A stretch of DNA of 64,000 nt from Gammaproteobacteria bacterium (GTDB lineage Bacteria; Pseudomonadota; Gammaproteobacteria; Poriferisulfidales; GCA-002705445): assembly GCA_029268385.1 (NCBI GenBank), contig JAQWPG010000010.1, forward strand, positions 1 through 64,000, given 5' to 3'. A program made the translations under genes and the position numbers. The notes below the pieces were generated by a model. It was given only the letters and a program-made list of their open reading frames with translations, ran no database searches and was not told the DNA's origin. This document shows positions 29,831-41,893 of the stretch, piece by piece; position 1 is the stretch's first letter; each line of letters begins with the position of its first letter.

Positions 29831-31326
29831 ATTTTTAAAATTATGTTATTTGTCATATTTTCCAAAGTTGCGTTCATAAAATTCATTATATAATCAGGAT
29901 AAAAACCTAATATAAGAACTAATATAGCCAATACAAAAAGAAGTATTTTTTCAATCAAATTTGCATCAATACATTCCTCTAGAGTTATTTTAACTTCTCC
30001 GTACACAACTCTTTTTACAAGCCATAGTGAATAAACTGCTGAAATTATTAAAGTAGTTGAGGCAAAGAAAGCATAAATATAGTTTGCTTTAAATGATGAC
30101 ATAATAACTAATAACTCCCCTACAAAACTTGATGTTCCTGGCAAGCCACAGTTTGCTAGAGCAAAAAATACAAAAAACCAACTATATACTGGCATCTGAT
30201 TCAACAAGCCACTTAAGTCAGATATTTTTTTTGTTTTGTATCTATCGTAAATGGATCCAACGCACATAAATAATGCTGCTGAAACAAAACCATGAGAAAT
30301 AATTTGATACATACTCCCTGACAAACTAATGATCATGTCACTACCGCTCTGAGTATTATCGAACAATTGAAAAATTACGAAAAACCCCAGCGTTACAAAT
30401 CCCATATGTGAAATTGAAGAATATGCTATTAATTTTTTCATATCATTTTGCGCTATAGCAACTAATCCAACATAAACTATAGCAATCAAAGACAAAGTAA
30501 TAAAAAATACATCCAAAGATTGTGCCCCCATTGGAACAACAGGAATAACAAATCTTATAAAACCATATGCTCCTACTTTTAATAATATTGCGGCAAGAAC
30601 GACTGAGCCTGAAGTTGGAGCTTCTACATGAGCATCTGGTAACCACGTATGAAAAGGAAACATAGGTATTTTTATAGCAAAAGCTATGGCCATAGCAATA
30701 AAGAGCCATTCTTGCTCTATTAAGGAAAAATCAGATTCGTAGAATGAAATAACACTAAAAGATGATATTGAAGAGTTAATATACAGAAATGCTACTAATA
30801 ATAATATTGACCCAAGAAAAGTGTATAGGAAGAACTTAATAGATGCATATATTCTATTTGCACCACCCCATATTCCAATAATCAAAAACATAGGTATTAA
30901 TAAAGCTTCAAAAAAAATATAAAATAATATTGCATCAAGAGCTGAAAAAACTCCTATGGTAAGTCCGTTAGCGATCAGAAAACTAGCATAATATTGATTA
31001 GTCTTTTTAACAATAAGCGTTGAATTATAAAAAGATACTATTAAAAATATAATTGTATTTAGTAATATTAACAAAACTGATATTGCATCTACACCTAGAT
31101 GATAAAATATATTTATAGAGGGAATCCACTCAATTTTTTCTACAAACTGAAAAGCTGCATTACTTTCATTGAAGCTCAGTAGTAGGAAAATAGATAAAAT
31201 AAAAACAATAAAATTTATAAATATATTATACGTGTTTAATATGTATATTTTCTTATTAAAAAATAATAAAAATAAACCTGAAATTATAGGAATCCATATC
31301 AATAAAGATAAGATATTTTCAATCAT
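29827..31326 (-). CDS. nuoM: NADH-quinone oxidoreductase subunit M
   Basis: Antiporter-like proton-pumping subunit of complex I. The 499-residue protein has about fourteen helices. Family marks are FYIFFEALLIPMFLIIGIWGG near residue 136 with the essential Glu, KIPMFPFHTWLPDAHVEAPTSGSV near 220, and AQNDMKKLIAYSSISHMGFV near 290. Its start overlaps nuoL by 4 bases and its end overlaps nuoN by 4 bases, so the three are translationally coupled. Confidence 0.97.
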   Translation of the reverse strand: MIENILSLLIWIPIISGLFLLFFNKKIYILNTYNIFINFIVFILSIFLLLSFNESNAAFQFVEKIEWIPSINIFYHLGVDAISVLLILLNTIIFLIVSFYNSTLIVKKTNQYYASFLIANGLTIGVFSALDAILFYIFFEALLIPMFLIIGIWGGANRIYASIKFFLYTFLGSILLLVAFLYINSSISSFSVISFYESDFSLIEQEWLFIAMAIAFAIKIPMFPFHTWLPDAHVEAPTSGSVVLAAILLKVGAYGFIRFVIPVVPMGAQSLDVFFITLSLIAIVYVGLVAIAQNDMKKLIAYSSISHMGFVTLGFFVIFQLFDNTQSGSDMIISLSGSMYQIISHGFVSAALFMCVGSIYDRYKTKKISDLSGLLNQMPVYSWFFVFFALANCGLPGTSSFVGELLVIMSSFKANYIYAFFASTTLIISAVYSLWLVKRVVYGEVKITLEECIDANLIEKILLFVLAILVLILGFYPDYIMNFMNATLENMTNNIILKI

Positions 31327-33230
31327 ATTACCCTCGCTAAAATTATTCCAAATATAATAACAAGTGAAAAAACTATAGAAAAAGCATAGTGGTATAGATA
31401 ACCGCTACTCTTTCTCTTAAAAAGGACTGCTAAACTATTAATCTTTTTTGGAAAACCATTAACAACCCAGCCATCTATTAAGCCTAAATCAAAATTTTTT
31501 GACATTTTAAAAGAAATACTTTTCATAAAATCAGAAACTAAGATAAAAAATTCATCAAATTTATATTTAGATTTAATTATTAAAGAAATTTTATTAAATA
31601 GATTATTTTCAATAAAATTAAAACTTATCTTATCTTTGTATATTTTTTTTGCTATATAAAACCCTAAAACTAGTGCTAATGTAGCTGGCGATAATATTCC
31701 GTGCTCTATAAAAGTTATAATGCCGTTATAATGTATATCGCTTACTCCAAACATAAATATTGGGAGGTCTATAAATACTTTAATTAAATACCCTGAAATT
31801 ATTGATAACACTGATAGTATTATTAGTGGCAAAGTTATTATCTTTGATTGCTCCCTAATATTTTCGAAATCTTTATCCCTATATTTATTGTAAAATACTA
31901 AAAACAATAATCTTAATGAGTATATGGTTGTTACAAGAGCAGCAAGAAGTAACATTAAATACGCAACAAACGAGATAGAACTGTTTTCATAAAGCATTAC
32001 CTCTAATAATAGATCCTTTGAAAAAAAACCAGAAGTTAGCGGAAAACCAATAATGCATAACGTGCCAATCATAAAGCTTACGTATGTTATTGGTAATTTT
32101 GATTTCAAACCACCCATCTTTCTTATATCTTGGTTATGATGCAAAGACATTATTATTGAGCCTGCACATAAAAACAGAAGTGCTTTAAAAAAAGCATGTG
32201 TATATAAATGGAAAAATGATACCGTGTAAGCATTAATTCCTAAAGCAGCAACCATATAACCAAGTTGAGATATAGTTGAATAAGCTATTACTTTTTTTAT
32301 ATCATTTTCAAAGATAGCTATAGCTCCAATAAATAATGCAGTTGATGCGCCCACTAATAAAATAAAATCTGCGGTGAATTCTGTAAGGACATATAGTGGG
32401 GATAGTCTTCCAACCATAAATATACCAGCTGTTACCATTGTTGCAGCATGTATTAAAGCTGATATTGGTGTTGGTCCTTCCATCGAGTCTGGCAGCCACA
32501 CATGCAAAGGTATTTGTGCTGATTTTGCCATCGCCCCAATAAATAAAAATAAGCAAGAAAAATCTATGTAACTTAAGCCGAAATATATTTCCAAGTTTTC
32601 TAAATCGATTTTATTTAAATTAAGAAATATAGTTTTATAATCAAACGAATCGAACGCAGCATACACCATTACGATCCCTAATATAAAAAACATATCGCCA
32701 ATTCTGTTAACCAAAAATGCTTTTAAATTAGCTTTAATAGCAGATTGTTTTTTATAGAAAAATCCAATTAATAAATAGGATACTAAACCCACTCCTTCCC
32801 AACCAATAAATAACTGAACTAAGTTATTTGATATTACTAACAGTATCATTGAAAAAGTAAACAATGCTATGTACGAAAAGAACCTTTTAAAATCAGTCTC
32901 TTCTTTCATATAGCCAATACTATATAAATGAACAATCGAAGAAATAGATAAAACTACAACTAACATTATTGCTGAAAATTTATCTATCAAATACCCCATA
33001 CCTATATTTAGGTCGCCAACTGATATCCATTTGTAAAAATCATCGTAATAGATAATTTCTTCAGCAGAATATATATCAAGCAGAATAATTATAGATAATA
33101 CCAAAGAAACAAAAACTAATAGAGTTCCAATAATTCCAGAATAAAAGTTATTTAAAGAAATTGGACTCAACCCAATTACTATTGAGCTTAAAAGTAATAA
33201 AAATGGTATGAATAATATTAATGATTCCAT
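31323..33230 (-). CDS. nuoL: NADH-quinone oxidoreductase subunit L
   Basis: Distal proton-pumping subunit of complex I. The 635 residues have sixteen or so helices. Recognisable are FIGWEGVGLVSYLLIGFFYKK near residue 137, KSAQIPLHVWLPDSMEGPTPISALIHAATMV near 236 and FENDIKKVIAYSTISQLGYM near 310. The C-terminal part (from ~500) would form the lateral HL helix. It follows nuoK by 4 bases. Confidence 0.97.
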   Translation of the reverse strand: MESLILFIPFLLLLSSIVIGLSPISLNNFYSGIIGTLLVFVSLVLSIIILLDIYSAEEIIYYDDFYKWISVGDLNIGMGYLIDKFSAIMLVVVLSISSIVHLYSIGYMKEETDFKRFFSYIALFTFSMILLVISNNLVQLFIGWEGVGLVSYLLIGFFYKKQSAIKANLKAFLVNRIGDMFFILGIVMVYAAFDSFDYKTIFLNLNKIDLENLEIYFGLSYIDFSCLFLFIGAMAKSAQIPLHVWLPDSMEGPTPISALIHAATMVTAGIFMVGRLSPLYVLTEFTADFILLVGASTALFIGAIAIFENDIKKVIAYSTISQLGYMVAALGINAYTVSFFHLYTHAFFKALLFLCAGSIIMSLHHNQDIRKMGGLKSKLPITYVSFMIGTLCIIGFPLTSGFFSKDLLLEVMLYENSSISFVAYLMLLLAALVTTIYSLRLLFLVFYNKYRDKDFENIREQSKIITLPLIILSVLSIISGYLIKVFIDLPIFMFGVSDIHYNGIITFIEHGILSPATLALVLGFYIAKKIYKDKISFNFIENNLFNKISLIIKSKYKFDEFFILVSDFMKSISFKMSKNFDLGLIDGWVVNGFPKKINSLAVLFKRKSSGYLYHYAFSIVFSLVIIFGIILARVI

Positions 33231-33234
33231 TGAT

Positions 33235-33540
33235 CTAACCTTTTAGCTTATTAATTAAATTAATTTCTATTGAGTTTCTTATTCTATATAAAGAAACGAT
33301 AATTGCTAACCCGATCGCTGATTCTGCAGCAGCCACAGCTAGTATAAAAAATACAAATACCTGGCCAGAAATGTCATTACTAAAGTGCGAAAAAACAATA
33401 AAGTTTGTATTAACAGATAAAAGCATTAATTCTATAGACATAAGAAGTAATAAAATATTTTTTCTATTAATAAATATACCTGCGATGCTTATACAAAAAA
33501 GTAATGCACTAAAAACAAGGTAATGTGTCATAGTGATCAT
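33235..33540 (-). CDS. nuoK: NADH-quinone oxidoreductase subunit K
   Basis: Small three-helix membrane subunit of complex I. The 101 residues include the conserved Glu in [17 protein letters not shown] near residue 36 and the second Glu in [13 protein letters not shown] near 72, both implicated in proton coupling. Start overlaps the nuoJ stop by 4 bases. Confidence 0.97.
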   Translation of the reverse strand: MITMTHYLVFSALLFCISIAGIFINRKNILLLLMSIELMLLSVNTNFIVFSHFSNDISGQVFVFFILAVAAAESAIGLAIIVSLYRIRNSIEINLINKLKG

Positions 33541-34121
33541 AATTCGTCGCCTTTTATAATTTTGAGTCTTGATTTTTTATTTTCTAAAATTTGCTTTCCT
33601 GGGTCTTGTCTTAAAGATCTTTGTTTTTTCGACATATTTATTGCTATTGCGGCAATTATTGCTACAAGCAGTATAAAAGCAGTAATTTCAAAAGAAAAAA
33701 CATACTCCGTAAATAGCATTAGACCTATTTCATAGGTGTTATTTAGCTCTGAGGAGACAACAATATTTGCTTCGTCAGAAAAATTATGAAATAAAATTAT
33801 CATGTAAAGTTCAGCAAACATAATTAAAGAAGTAGTTACAGAGAATAATAAATATAATTTTGGACTGGAATTTTTTTTCACTGGAATATCTAAAAGCATT
33901 ATCACAAATAGGAACAATACTAGAACTGCTCCGACATAAACCAGAACCAAAACTATTGATAAAAATTCTGCTTTAAGCATTAACCACAATATTGCACTAT
34001 TAAAAAATATAAGGACCAAAAGAAGAGCTGCATGAACAGTATTATTAACTATGACTAAGCTAATTGATGAAAATATAATTACTGATGTAACCAAATAAAA
34101 TAATATTGTTATTATGTCCAT
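33537..34121 (-). CDS. nuoJ: NADH-quinone oxidoreductase subunit J
   Basis: Five-helix membrane subunit of complex I. The 194 residues carry the conserved tract [25 protein letters not shown] near residue 54 and a polar C-terminal tail. Located between nuoI and nuoK in the standard order. The tail ([21 protein letters not shown]) is basic and cytoplasmic. Confidence 0.96.
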   Translation of the reverse strand: MDIITILFYLVTSVIIFSSISLVIVNNTVHAALLLVLIFFNSAILWLMLKAEFLSIVLVLVYVGAVLVLFLFVIMLLDIPVKKNSSPKLYLLFSVTTSLIMFAELYMIILFHNFSDEANIVVSSELNNTYEIGLMLFTEYVFSFEITAFILLVAIIAAIAINMSKKQRSLRQDPGKQILENKKSRLKIIKGDEL

Positions 34122-34124
34122 ATA

Positions 34125-34604
34125 TTACCTTCTCTGAGATTTTGCAGCTTGGTCTGCTAATATTTCACTTTCATATTTATCACCAATTTTTAAAAGATCC
34201 CCTTTTTTTAAAATATTTTCTCCGCGCTCTTCAAAATGGTATTCAAATATCCTTGTCTCAACAATTGCATCAACAGGGCATGCTTCTTCACAAAAGCCGC
34301 AAAAGATACATTTAAATAAATCAATATCATATTTTGTAGTTCTTCTTGTACCATCATTTCTTTCTTCAGTATCAATTGTAATTGCTAATGCTGGGCAAAC
34401 TGCTTCACATAATTTACAACCTATACATCTCTCTTCGCCGCTTGGGTATCTTCTCAAAGCATGAAGTCCTCTGAACCTAGGAGATTGAGGAGCTTTTTCT
34501 TCAGGATAATGTAAAGTAATTTTCTTTTTAAACATATTAAGTAACGTTACCTTAAGACCAAGCAACAACTCGTAAAGAAAAAAACTTTTGAAAAAGTTTT
34601 TCAT
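34125..34604 (-). CDS. nuoI: NADH-quinone oxidoreductase subunit I
   Basis: Peripheral-arm subunit carrying clusters N6a and N6b. The 159-residue protein has two 4Fe-4S motifs, [16 protein letters not shown] near residue 60 and [16 protein letters not shown] near 99. The chosen ATG at 34604 begins MKNFFKSF and has AAGGAG about 7 bases upstream, inside the end of nuoH. An earlier in-frame start at 34628 is less likely. Confidence 0.97.
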   Translation of the reverse strand: MKNFFKSFFLYELLLGLKVTLLNMFKKKITLHYPEEKAPQSPRFRGLHALRRYPSGEERCIGCKLCEAVCPALAITIDTEERNDGTRRTTKYDIDLFKCIFCGFCEEACPVDAIVETRIFEYHFEERGENILKKGDLLKIGDKYESEILADQAAKSQRR

Positions 34605-35713
34605 AAAACTACTCCTTGAGCAAACCATGGTTCAACTTCATAGTATATAAATATCATTTCCACAAAAATCCATACCAATGTTATAGGGATTAAGATTTTC
34701 CAACCTAGTCTCATAATTTGATCATATCGATATCTAGGAAAAGTTGCTCTAAACCATATAAAACAAAACATAAAGAAAAATGTTTTTATAATAAACCAAT
34801 GAATACCATCGTTTATTAAAAATAATAAAATATTATTTACAAAGCCATTTAATTCAAAATTACCCAGGCTACTTATATTAAATGGCGAAAGCCAACCTCC
34901 AAAAAATAAAATTGTTGTTAAAGCTGATATCAATATCATATTTGCATATTCTGCTATGAAAAATACAGCGAAACCCATTCCCGAATACTCAACATGAAAT
35001 CCTGCCACTAATTCTGACTCACCTTCTGCCACATCAAATGGCGCCCTATTTGTTTCTGCAACCCCTGAGATAAAATAAATTATAAACAAAGGAAACAAAG
35101 GAACCCAAAACCAATGAAACACAGATCCTTTTTGACTATCTATTATGTCGCCAAGATTTAAGCTTCCAGATACCATTATTACCCCAACAAGCGCAAAACC
35201 CATTGCAATTTCATAAGCTATAATAAGAGATGCCGACCTCATGGCGCCAAGTAATGCATATTTTGAATTTGAAGCCCAACCTGCGATTATAATTCCATAT
35301 ATTCCTAATGAAGTCATAGCTAGAACATATAGTAAGCCAGCATTTATATCCGAAAGAACCATCACGCTGTCAAAAGGAATAACAGCCCAAGCTGCAAAAG
35401 CAACAGTAAAAGTTATAACTGGAGCAAGTAGAAATAAAAACTTGTTTGAATCTGTTGGAATTACAATTTCTTTAAAAAATAATTTTACACCGTCTGCAAA
35501 TGGTTGTAACAATCCTTTAGGCCCAACTACATTTGGACCAAGCCTTCCTTGCATTGATGCGATAATTTTCCTTTCTGCATAGGTGTAATAAGCAACGACT
35601 ATTAATAATGGCACCATAATTATACCAATCAATATTAATGTATGGGGTAATACACTTAACTCATTGTAATAAGTAATAGTTGTATTTAAAATATTTTTTA
35701 TATAGTCATACAT
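34601..35713 (-). CDS. nuoH: NADH-quinone oxidoreductase subunit H
   Basis: Membrane subunit that with NuoB and NuoD shapes the quinone site. About 370 residues and eight helices, with [26 protein letters not shown] near residue 57 and [21 protein letters not shown] near 220, both hallmarks of the family. I favour the ATG at 35713 over a TTG two codons earlier; both overlap the nuoG 3' end. Confidence 0.96.
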   Translation of the reverse strand: MYDYIKNILNTTITYYNELSVLPHTLILIGIIMVPLLIVVAYYTYAERKIIASMQGRLGPNVVGPKGLLQPFADGVKLFFKEIVIPTDSNKFLFLLAPVITFTVAFAAWAVIPFDSVMVLSDINAGLLYVLAMTSLGIYGIIIAGWASNSKYALLGAMRSASLIIAYEIAMGFALVGVIMVSGSLNLGDIIDSQKGSVFHWFWVPLFPLFIIYFISGVAETNRAPFDVAEGESELVAGFHVEYSGMGFAVFFIAEYANMILISALTTILFFGGWLSPFNISSLGNFELNGFVNNILLFLINDGIHWFIIKTFFFMFCFIWFRATFPRYRYDQIMRLGWKILIPITLVWIFVEMIFIYYEVEPWFAQGVVL

Positions 35714-38072
35714 TTTCAATAATTATTGGTTGGTGTTGTTTTCCAAGGTCATAATGTTCTTTATTTGAGTTAGCAATATAAATACAATCATCTGAAACAT
35801 TATCGTCAATAACTAACTCAGCTAATAAAGTATTATCGCCCTGCTTAACTATCACTTTGTTTTTAGATAAATCTATATTATTTTGCTCTAAGGTTTTTTT
35901 ATTCACACTAACAAAGTTCTTATTCGAATTAACTTTATTCAAAGATGAAGATCTTCTTACTATATTATCCACATAATAACTATTGCATGAGCCAGATCTT
36001 ATGAGAGTATTTTCATTCGAATCTTTTTTCATCTTAATATCTTTATATTCTTTCCCAACAAAAGACTTATAATTTCTAATAGCTTGATCTGCTTCATTTA
36101 GAATATCAAGATAATCTAATGAGTTATCAATATTTGCACCATGAATTAACCGTAATTTTGTTAAAATTTTCCAGCCTTCTTTTGACATATGATGTGGTTT
36201 ACAACTTTGCGCAAAAGATTGCCACGTACCTTCAATATTTACATAGGTTCCAGGGCTTTCAAAAGTTGTAGCTAAAGGCAGAATAACATCATAAAGATTT
36301 TTATCTTCTTCAGTAATAAAACTACTTATTCCTAAAACAAACTTTGCGTTTGATAAAGATTTTTTTAGTTCAGAATAATGATAGAAGTCTATAAAGTCTA
36401 AATTATAAATTATATAGCATTCTAAGTGCTCATTAATAGAATCAAAAACATTGAAACCAATATTTCTACTATTTTTCATCCCCTCAATTTTATTTGGCAC
36501 ACATCCAGAAAGCCATGCACCTGCTTCATTACTTCTATTGCTTAAAAACCCTCTATTAGATTTTGTCAAAACTGAAATGATATTAGTTAGGATCTTCAAA
36601 TCTTCGTAATCTGGATGACTATTTAAATTAGACCCCAAGAGAATTAAAGAGTTAGTCGTTAGGAGGTCATTGCTAATTTCTATAATTTTTTTGTTTGTTA
36701 ATCCTTTAAAATTTTTCTTTATATCGTCAGGTAAAATAAATTTATTTAGCGTTTTATCATTTACTGTAATAACTGTTAAGTACTCAATAATATCTATTAA
36801 AGTTTCGTATAATGATCTAGGTTTTATTAATAAAGAAATATTCGTATCAAAGTTATACTTATAACTATAGGTATGTATTGAATTAATTTTTGCATTTTTT
36901 AAAAAAGATTTTCTTACTTTATGGGCCAGAATTGGCTGGTCGTAAGTTAGATTACTATCAATAAGTAATACGGAGTTGCTGTTTTCAATTTCTTCAATTG
37001 GGATATCTATTTCTGGGAAAATATCATCTTTTTTATAGCTAAATTTATTTTGAGAAACTCTGTGATCAATATTATTGATATTATTTTCTCTCAACCATTT
37101 TTGGAACAAATATTGTTCCTCAATAGTTGAATTAGCACTTATAAATCCAGCAGATTTATTAAACTTAATTTTACTTATGCTATCTTTAATGATATCAAAT
37201 GCTTGTTCCCATTCAACTTCAACATGTCTACCGTTGATTTTTGCGATTGGTTTTTTTATTCTATCGCTGTGACCCAAAGCTTCGTAAGAAAATCTATCTC
37301 TATCGGAAATCCAAACTTCATTTATTTTTTTGTTTTCATGTGGCACTACTCTAAAAATACTATTATCCAAAACATGTATATTCATATTTGAGCCAACACA
37401 ATCATGTGGTGATATATGTTTTACCTCTTCAAGTTCCCAAGTTCTTCCCTTCATATGAGATGGTGCTGCATTTAACGCTCCTACAGGACATATATCTATC
37501 ATATTTCCAGACATTGGAGAATTTATTGCAGATGTTAAATAAGTTCTAATCTCCATACCCTCACCTCTACCTATCGCACCAAACTCCTTAATCCCAGCTA
37601 TTTCTTCGCCAAATCTTACGCACCTAGTACAATGAATACATCTAGTCATATTAGTTTTAATAAGAGGGCCAATTTTATAATCTATAACAACTCTCTTTTC
37701 TTGCTCATATCTTGATTTTACTCTCCCATGCATCAGTGCTTGGTCTTGTAATTCACACATACCTCCTTGATCACAAACTGGGCAATCAAGAGGGTGGTTG
37801 ATTAATAAAAATTCCATAGTATTTTTTTGCGAATCTACAGCAAGTTTAGATTTTGTAAAGTACTCCTGGTTTTCTAGGGCTGGTGTTGAGCACGCTGGTT
37901 GGGGTTTACCCACACCAACTTGTTCAATTAAGCACATTCTGCAGTTTGCTGCTATAGAGAGTTTGTCATGATAACAAAACCTTGGAATGTGAATTCCATT
38001 TCTATCAGCTATCTGTATCAAAGTCTCACCTTTATTAAAGCTGCATTCTTTATTATTGATTTTAATCTTCAT
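35706..38072 (-). CDS. nuoG: NADH-quinone oxidoreductase subunit G
   Basis: Largest peripheral-arm subunit, an electron wire built on a molybdopterin-oxidoreductase fold. The 788 residues open with a 2Fe-2S domain ([20 protein letters not shown] near 33), then a His/Cys 4Fe-4S motif ([17 protein letters not shown] near 93) and [10 protein letters not shown] near 145. The large C-terminal domain is strongly divergent, as often in this non-catalytic part. Start overlaps nuoF by 4 bases. Confidence 0.95.
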   Translation of the reverse strand: MKIKINNKECSFNKGETLIQIADRNGIHIPRFCYHDKLSIAANCRMCLIEQVGVGKPQPACSTPALENQEYFTKSKLAVDSQKNTMEFLLINHPLDCPVCDQGGMCELQDQALMHGRVKSRYEQEKRVVIDYKIGPLIKTNMTRCIHCTRCVRFGEEIAGIKEFGAIGRGEGMEIRTYLTSAINSPMSGNMIDICPVGALNAAPSHMKGRTWELEEVKHISPHDCVGSNMNIHVLDNSIFRVVPHENKKINEVWISDRDRFSYEALGHSDRIKKPIAKINGRHVEVEWEQAFDIIKDSISKIKFNKSAGFISANSTIEEQYLFQKWLRENNINNIDHRVSQNKFSYKKDDIFPEIDIPIEEIENSNSVLLIDSNLTYDQPILAHKVRKSFLKNAKINSIHTYSYKYNFDTNISLLIKPRSLYETLIDIIEYLTVITVNDKTLNKFILPDDIKKNFKGLTNKKIIEISNDLLTTNSLILLGSNLNSHPDYEDLKILTNIISVLTKSNRGFLSNRSNEAGAWLSGCVPNKIEGMKNSRNIGFNVFDSINEHLECYIIYNLDFIDFYHYSELKKSLSNAKFVLGISSFITEEDKNLYDVILPLATTFESPGTYVNIEGTWQSFAQSCKPHHMSKEGWKILTKLRLIHGANIDNSLDYLDILNEADQAIRNYKSFVGKEYKDIKMKKDSNENTLIRSGSCNSYYVDNIVRRSSSLNKVNSNKNFVSVNKKTLEQNNIDLSKNKVIVKQGDNTLLAELVIDDNVSDDCIYIANSNKEHYDLGKQHQPIIIENV

Positions 38073-39400
38073 TTTTTATGCAATACAAACTCTTTATTAT
38101 TATTTTTCTCTTGGTATAAATCTTCTTCTTTTTTATCTTTAATATACTTCAAAAACTCTTCTTTATAATTTTTCATAAAACTCTCAACCGGCATTGCTGC
38201 AGCGTCTCCTAAAGCACATATAGTACTTCCTGAAATCATTTTTGGTATTGATTCTAAAGTTTTTATATCATCTAGATTTCCATTTCCACATAATATTTTA
38301 TCAATAATTTTAAACATCCAGCCAGTACCCTCTCGGCATGGTGTGCACTGACCGCACGATTCAGAGTAATAGAATCTCGCGATCCTATGAATTACTTCAA
38401 CCATATTTGTGTCTTCATCCATCACTATAACTGCTCCTGATCCGAGCATAGACCCAGCTTGAGATATAGATTCATAATCCATATTTGTTTCAAGCATGAC
38501 TTCTCCTGGAACTACTGGCACTGAAGACCCCCCGGGTATAACTGCTTTAATTTTTTTTCCATTTTTCATTCCGCCTGCTAACTCAAGGAGTTTTTTAAAT
38601 GGTGTTCCAAGTGGAATTTCGAAGTTACCAGGTTTGTTAACATGTCCTGATACAGAAAAACATTTAAAACCCGGACTATCTTTTGTTCCTACAGAATTAA
38701 ACCATTCTGGGCCATTCTCCATAATCTTAGGTATTGATGCTAAAGTTTCAACGTTATTTATAATTGTTGGAGAACCAAAAAGGCCTTTTACAGCTGGGAA
38801 AGGTGGCTTAAATCTTGGGAAACCTTTTTTTCCTTCAATAGATTCAAGCATGGCAGTTTCTTCACCAACAATATATGCGCCGGCACCAATTAAGTCATGA
38901 ATCTCAATATTAATACTTGTATTTAATACATTTTTACCAATAAATTTATTTTTATAGGCCTCATCAAGAGCTACTTTAAAACTAGAATAAACATCATCAA
39001 TAAATTCACCCCTAAGATAGCAATATGCAGTATCTGCACCAATAGCATAACTAGCAATCAACATTCCCTCTATAAGAGCATGAGGGTTATATCTTAGAAT
39101 ATCTCTATCTTTACATGTTCCAGGTTCTGACTCGTCAGCGTTACAAACAAGATATTTGATTTCTTCAGAGTCTTGATTTATAAAACTCCATTTTCTTCCA
39201 GTTGGAAATCCAGCACCACCTCTTCCTCTAAGACCTGATTTCATAACAGTTTCAATTATTTCCTTTTTATCGTAAGCGCTTAAAACAATATTTTTCCATG
39301 TAGAATAACCACCCAAACTTACGTAGGTTTCAAAACTATTAGGATTATCTTTTGATAATGTTGAATAACACAATTCATTTATCCTGATATTATTTTTCAT
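38069..39400 (-). CDS. nuoF: NADH-quinone oxidoreductase subunit F
   Basis: NADH-oxidising subunit with FMN and cluster N3. About 443 residues with the FMN/NADH site GRGGAGFPTGRKWSF near residue 58, VCNADESEPGTCKDRD near 84, and the 4Fe-4S motif SCGQCTPCREGTGWM near 350. The ATG at 39400 (MKNNIR) matches the family N-terminus; a TTG two codons upstream is possible. It overlaps the end of nuoE. Confidence 0.97.
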   Translation of the reverse strand: MKNNIRINELCYSTLSKDNPNSFETYVSLGGYSTWKNIVLSAYDKKEIIETVMKSGLRGRGGAGFPTGRKWSFINQDSEEIKYLVCNADESEPGTCKDRDILRYNPHALIEGMLIASYAIGADTAYCYLRGEFIDDVYSSFKVALDEAYKNKFIGKNVLNTSINIEIHDLIGAGAYIVGEETAMLESIEGKKGFPRFKPPFPAVKGLFGSPTIINNVETLASIPKIMENGPEWFNSVGTKDSPGFKCFSVSGHVNKPGNFEIPLGTPFKKLLELAGGMKNGKKIKAVIPGGSSVPVVPGEVMLETNMDYESISQAGSMLGSGAVIVMDEDTNMVEVIHRIARFYYSESCGQCTPCREGTGWMFKIIDKILCGNGNLDDIKTLESIPKMISGSTICALGDAAAMPVESFMKNYKEEFLKYIKDKKEEDLYQEKNNNKEFVLHKK

Positions 39401-39887
39401 CTTCAATATCTCTAATTATTTTATCTATTTTATCTTTTGTTAAGTTTTCATAATATTTATGATTAACCTGCATCATTGGAGCTCCAGCACAAGCCGCTAG
39501 ACATTCTCTCTCATCCTTTAGAAAAAATTTATCTGAAGATTTTCCAACCTTAATATTAAGTTTTTTTTCAAGATAAGATAAAATTTCATCTGAGCCGTTT
39601 AGCATACAGGAAACATTCGTGCACACAGATATAGTATGTTTTCCTATTTTTTCTAATTCAAACATGGAATAAAAAGCTGCAACTTCGTAAACATCTATTT
39701 TTTTTACATCTAATAGTCTTGCCACAGAATCAATATGTATAGTTTTAATATATTTATTTTCTTTCTGAATCTGATGAAGAGCAAAAATAATTGCAGGTTT
39801 TTTTTCTCCGTGAGGAAATTTTAACAACCATTTATTAATTTTTACACAAATCTCGCTTGGTATATTATAAAAATTATTATCATTCAT
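39390..39887 (-). CDS. nuoE: NADH-quinone oxidoreductase subunit E
   Basis: Peripheral-arm subunit with a thioredoxin-like 2Fe-2S domain (cluster N1a). The 165 residues carry the four Cys in CTNVSC near residue 88 and ECLAACAGAPMMQVN near 129. The N-terminal helical part (LLDVKKIDVYEVAAFYSMFEL) is conserved. Standard place between nuoD and nuoF. Confidence 0.96.
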   Translation of the reverse strand: MNDNNFYNIPSEICVKINKWLLKFPHGEKKPAIIFALHQIQKENKYIKTIHIDSVARLLDVKKIDVYEVAAFYSMFELEKIGKHTISVCTNVSCMLNGSDEILSYLEKKLNIKVGKSSDKFFLKDERECLAACAGAPMMQVNHKYYENLTKDKIDKIIRDIEDEK

Positions 39888-39892
39888 AAAAT

Positions 39893-41146
39893 TTACCTAT
39901 CAATTTCTCCAAAAACAATATCTTGGGTTCCTATGACTGCAACAACATCTGATATCATGTGTCCAGCTACCATTTCATTTAAAGCCGCCAAATGCGGGAA
40001 CCCTGGTGCTCTTATTTTCAATCTATATGGTTTGTTTGAGCCATCAGATATTAATGTTACTCCAAACTCACCTTTTGGATGCTCAACTGCGCTATATACT
40101 TGTCCCTTCGGAATACAATAACCTTCTGTAAAAAGTTTAAAATGATAAATAAGTGACTCCATATCTTCCTTTACCGCATCTCTACTTGGAGGTGTTATTT
40201 TGTTATTATCTGAGATAACTTCTCCTTCGTTATTTTTCAACCATTCAACACACTGTTTGATAATTTTATTTGACTGCCTCATTTCTTCTATTCTTACCAA
40301 ATATCTATCATAACAATCACCATTTGTTCCAATTGGAATATCAAACTTAATATCTTTATAAACTTCATAAGGTTGTTTTTTTCGAAGATCCCAAGCAACA
40401 CCTGACCCCCTTAGCATTGGCCCAGTGAATCCAAGCTGCAGCGCTCTTTCTTTTGAAATAATTCCAATGTCTACTGTTCTTTGCTTCCAAATTCTATTGT
40501 CGGTTAATAGAGTCTCATATTCGTCAATACATTTTGGGAACCTATCTGAAAAATTGTCAATAAAATCTAACAAAGTTCCTTCTCTTGACTCATTAAGTTT
40601 ATCAATATCCTTTTTTGTCTTCCATTTTGTCTCTTCATATCTTGGCATTTTTAAAGGGAGGTCTTTTGCTACACCGCCTGGTCTATAATATGTTGCATGC
40701 ATCCTAGTGCCAGATACTGCTTCATAGCAATCCATCAAGTCTTCTCTTTCTCTAAAAGCATATAAAAATACGGACATTGCGCCAATATCTAATGCATGTG
40801 CACCCAACCACATTAAATGATTAAGAACTCTTGTTATTTCGTCGAACATTACTCTTATGTATTTTGCTCTAATTGGAACATCTATATCTAGAAGGTTTTC
40901 TATAGACATAACGTAAGCGTGCTCGTTACTCATCATAGAAACATAATCTAACCTGTCCATATAACCTATACTCTGGTTATAAGGTTTACTTTCTGCTAAT
41001 TTTTCTGTTCCTCTATGCAGTAAACCAACATGAGGGTCTGCTCTAACAATAACCTCTCCCTCTAATTCTAAAATTAATCTCAAAACACCATGGGCTGAAG
41101 GATGTTGTGGCCCAAAATTCATTGTGAAGCTTTTAATTTCAGGCAT
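39893..41146 (-). CDS. nuoD: NADH-quinone oxidoreductase subunit D
   Basis: 49-kDa-type subunit lining the quinone pocket. The 417 residues show [18 protein letters not shown] near residue 11 (quinone-site His), [10 protein letters not shown] near 42, [11 protein letters not shown] near 152 and the C-terminal [12 protein letters not shown]. Start overlaps the nuoC 3' end by 8 bases. Confidence 0.97.
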   Translation of the reverse strand: MPEIKSFTMNFGPQHPSAHGVLRLILELEGEVIVRADPHVGLLHRGTEKLAESKPYNQSIGYMDRLDYVSMMSNEHAYVMSIENLLDIDVPIRAKYIRVMFDEITRVLNHLMWLGAHALDIGAMSVFLYAFREREDLMDCYEAVSGTRMHATYYRPGGVAKDLPLKMPRYEETKWKTKKDIDKLNESREGTLLDFIDNFSDRFPKCIDEYETLLTDNRIWKQRTVDIGIISKERALQLGFTGPMLRGSGVAWDLRKKQPYEVYKDIKFDIPIGTNGDCYDRYLVRIEEMRQSNKIIKQCVEWLKNNEGEVISDNNKITPPSRDAVKEDMESLIYHFKLFTEGYCIPKGQVYSAVEHPKGEFGVTLISDGSNKPYRLKIRAPGFPHLAALNEMVAGHMISDVVAVIGTQDIVFGEIDR

Positions 41147-41867
41147 TTTTATCTTCCTTTTCTAAAACTTCTCTAATTACTTTTGGAATTAAAACTCTCG
41201 GCTTAATTGTTACAGGCTGATAAACAACTCTTTGTTTTTCTAAATCATAATTTACTTCTACATTTCCTATTAAAGGGAAATCTTTTCTTAAAGGGTGCCC
41301 AATAAAACCGTAGTCTGTTAACAGTCTTCTTAGGTCCGGATGATTTATAAATATTATGCCAAGCAAATCGTAAGCCTCACGCTCATACCAATTTGCTGAG
41401 GCCCAAATCGTTGTAGCAGTTGGCAACGAAGGGTTCGTATCATCTTCGCAATAAAACTTGACCTTTAACCTAGTATTTGAGCTTACTGACAATAAATTAT
41501 ATATTATGCCAAATCTTTTTTTTGGTTGATTAAAATGTGTTTTTGAAGATTCATAAGTATATCTACCACTACTATCTTTCTTGACTCCTCTACTGTAGCC
41601 TTTGTTGTTAGCATTTTTTGCATTCCATTCACTAATTTCATAATCTGAATAATCTACAGCCACAATATCAATCAATGTTTCAAATTTTAAACTTTTATTG
41701 TTTTGCAGAACGCCCATTACTTCTAAAAATTTTTCATTCTCAAAAATAACTATGTCGTCATCCTCGATAGTAAATTTAAATTTTAATAATTCATTTCCAA
41801 AAAGATTTTGCAAAAGACTATTTTGCTCAATAAATGTTTTCTTTTGTAAATTATTTTTATCATTCAT
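41139..41867 (-). CDS. nuoC: NADH-quinone oxidoreductase subunit C
   Basis: 30-kDa-type structural subunit of the peripheral arm. About 242 residues, with the signature [22 protein letters not shown] near residue 160 and [14 protein letters not shown] following. I prefer the ATG at 41867 because GGTGA lies 5 bases upstream; the alternative is a GTG at 41876. The central insert ([14 protein letters not shown]...) makes it slightly longer than usual. Confidence 0.96.
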   Translation of the reverse strand: MNDKNNLQKKTFIEQNSLLQNLFGNELLKFKFTIEDDDIVIFENEKFLEVMGVLQNNKSLKFETLIDIVAVDYSDYEISEWNAKNANNKGYSRGVKKDSSGRYTYESSKTHFNQPKKRFGIIYNLLSVSSNTRLKVKFYCEDDTNPSLPTATTIWASANWYEREAYDLLGIIFINHPDLRRLLTDYGFIGHPLRKDFPLIGNVEVNYDLEKQRVVYQPVTIKPRVLIPKVIREVLEKEDKNA

Positions 41868-41893
41868 ATTCTTCACCGATAAATTTTGTTAAT

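Noticed and set aside
30443-30709. 88-codon frame rich in Cys and Ser on the same strand as nuoM
   Set aside because: It lies wholly inside nuoM in another frame; its composition comes from reading hydrophobic codons out of frame.
32308-32556. 82-codon frame inside nuoL
   Set aside because: Out-of-frame shadow of nuoL, with no ribosome-binding site and no family resemblance.
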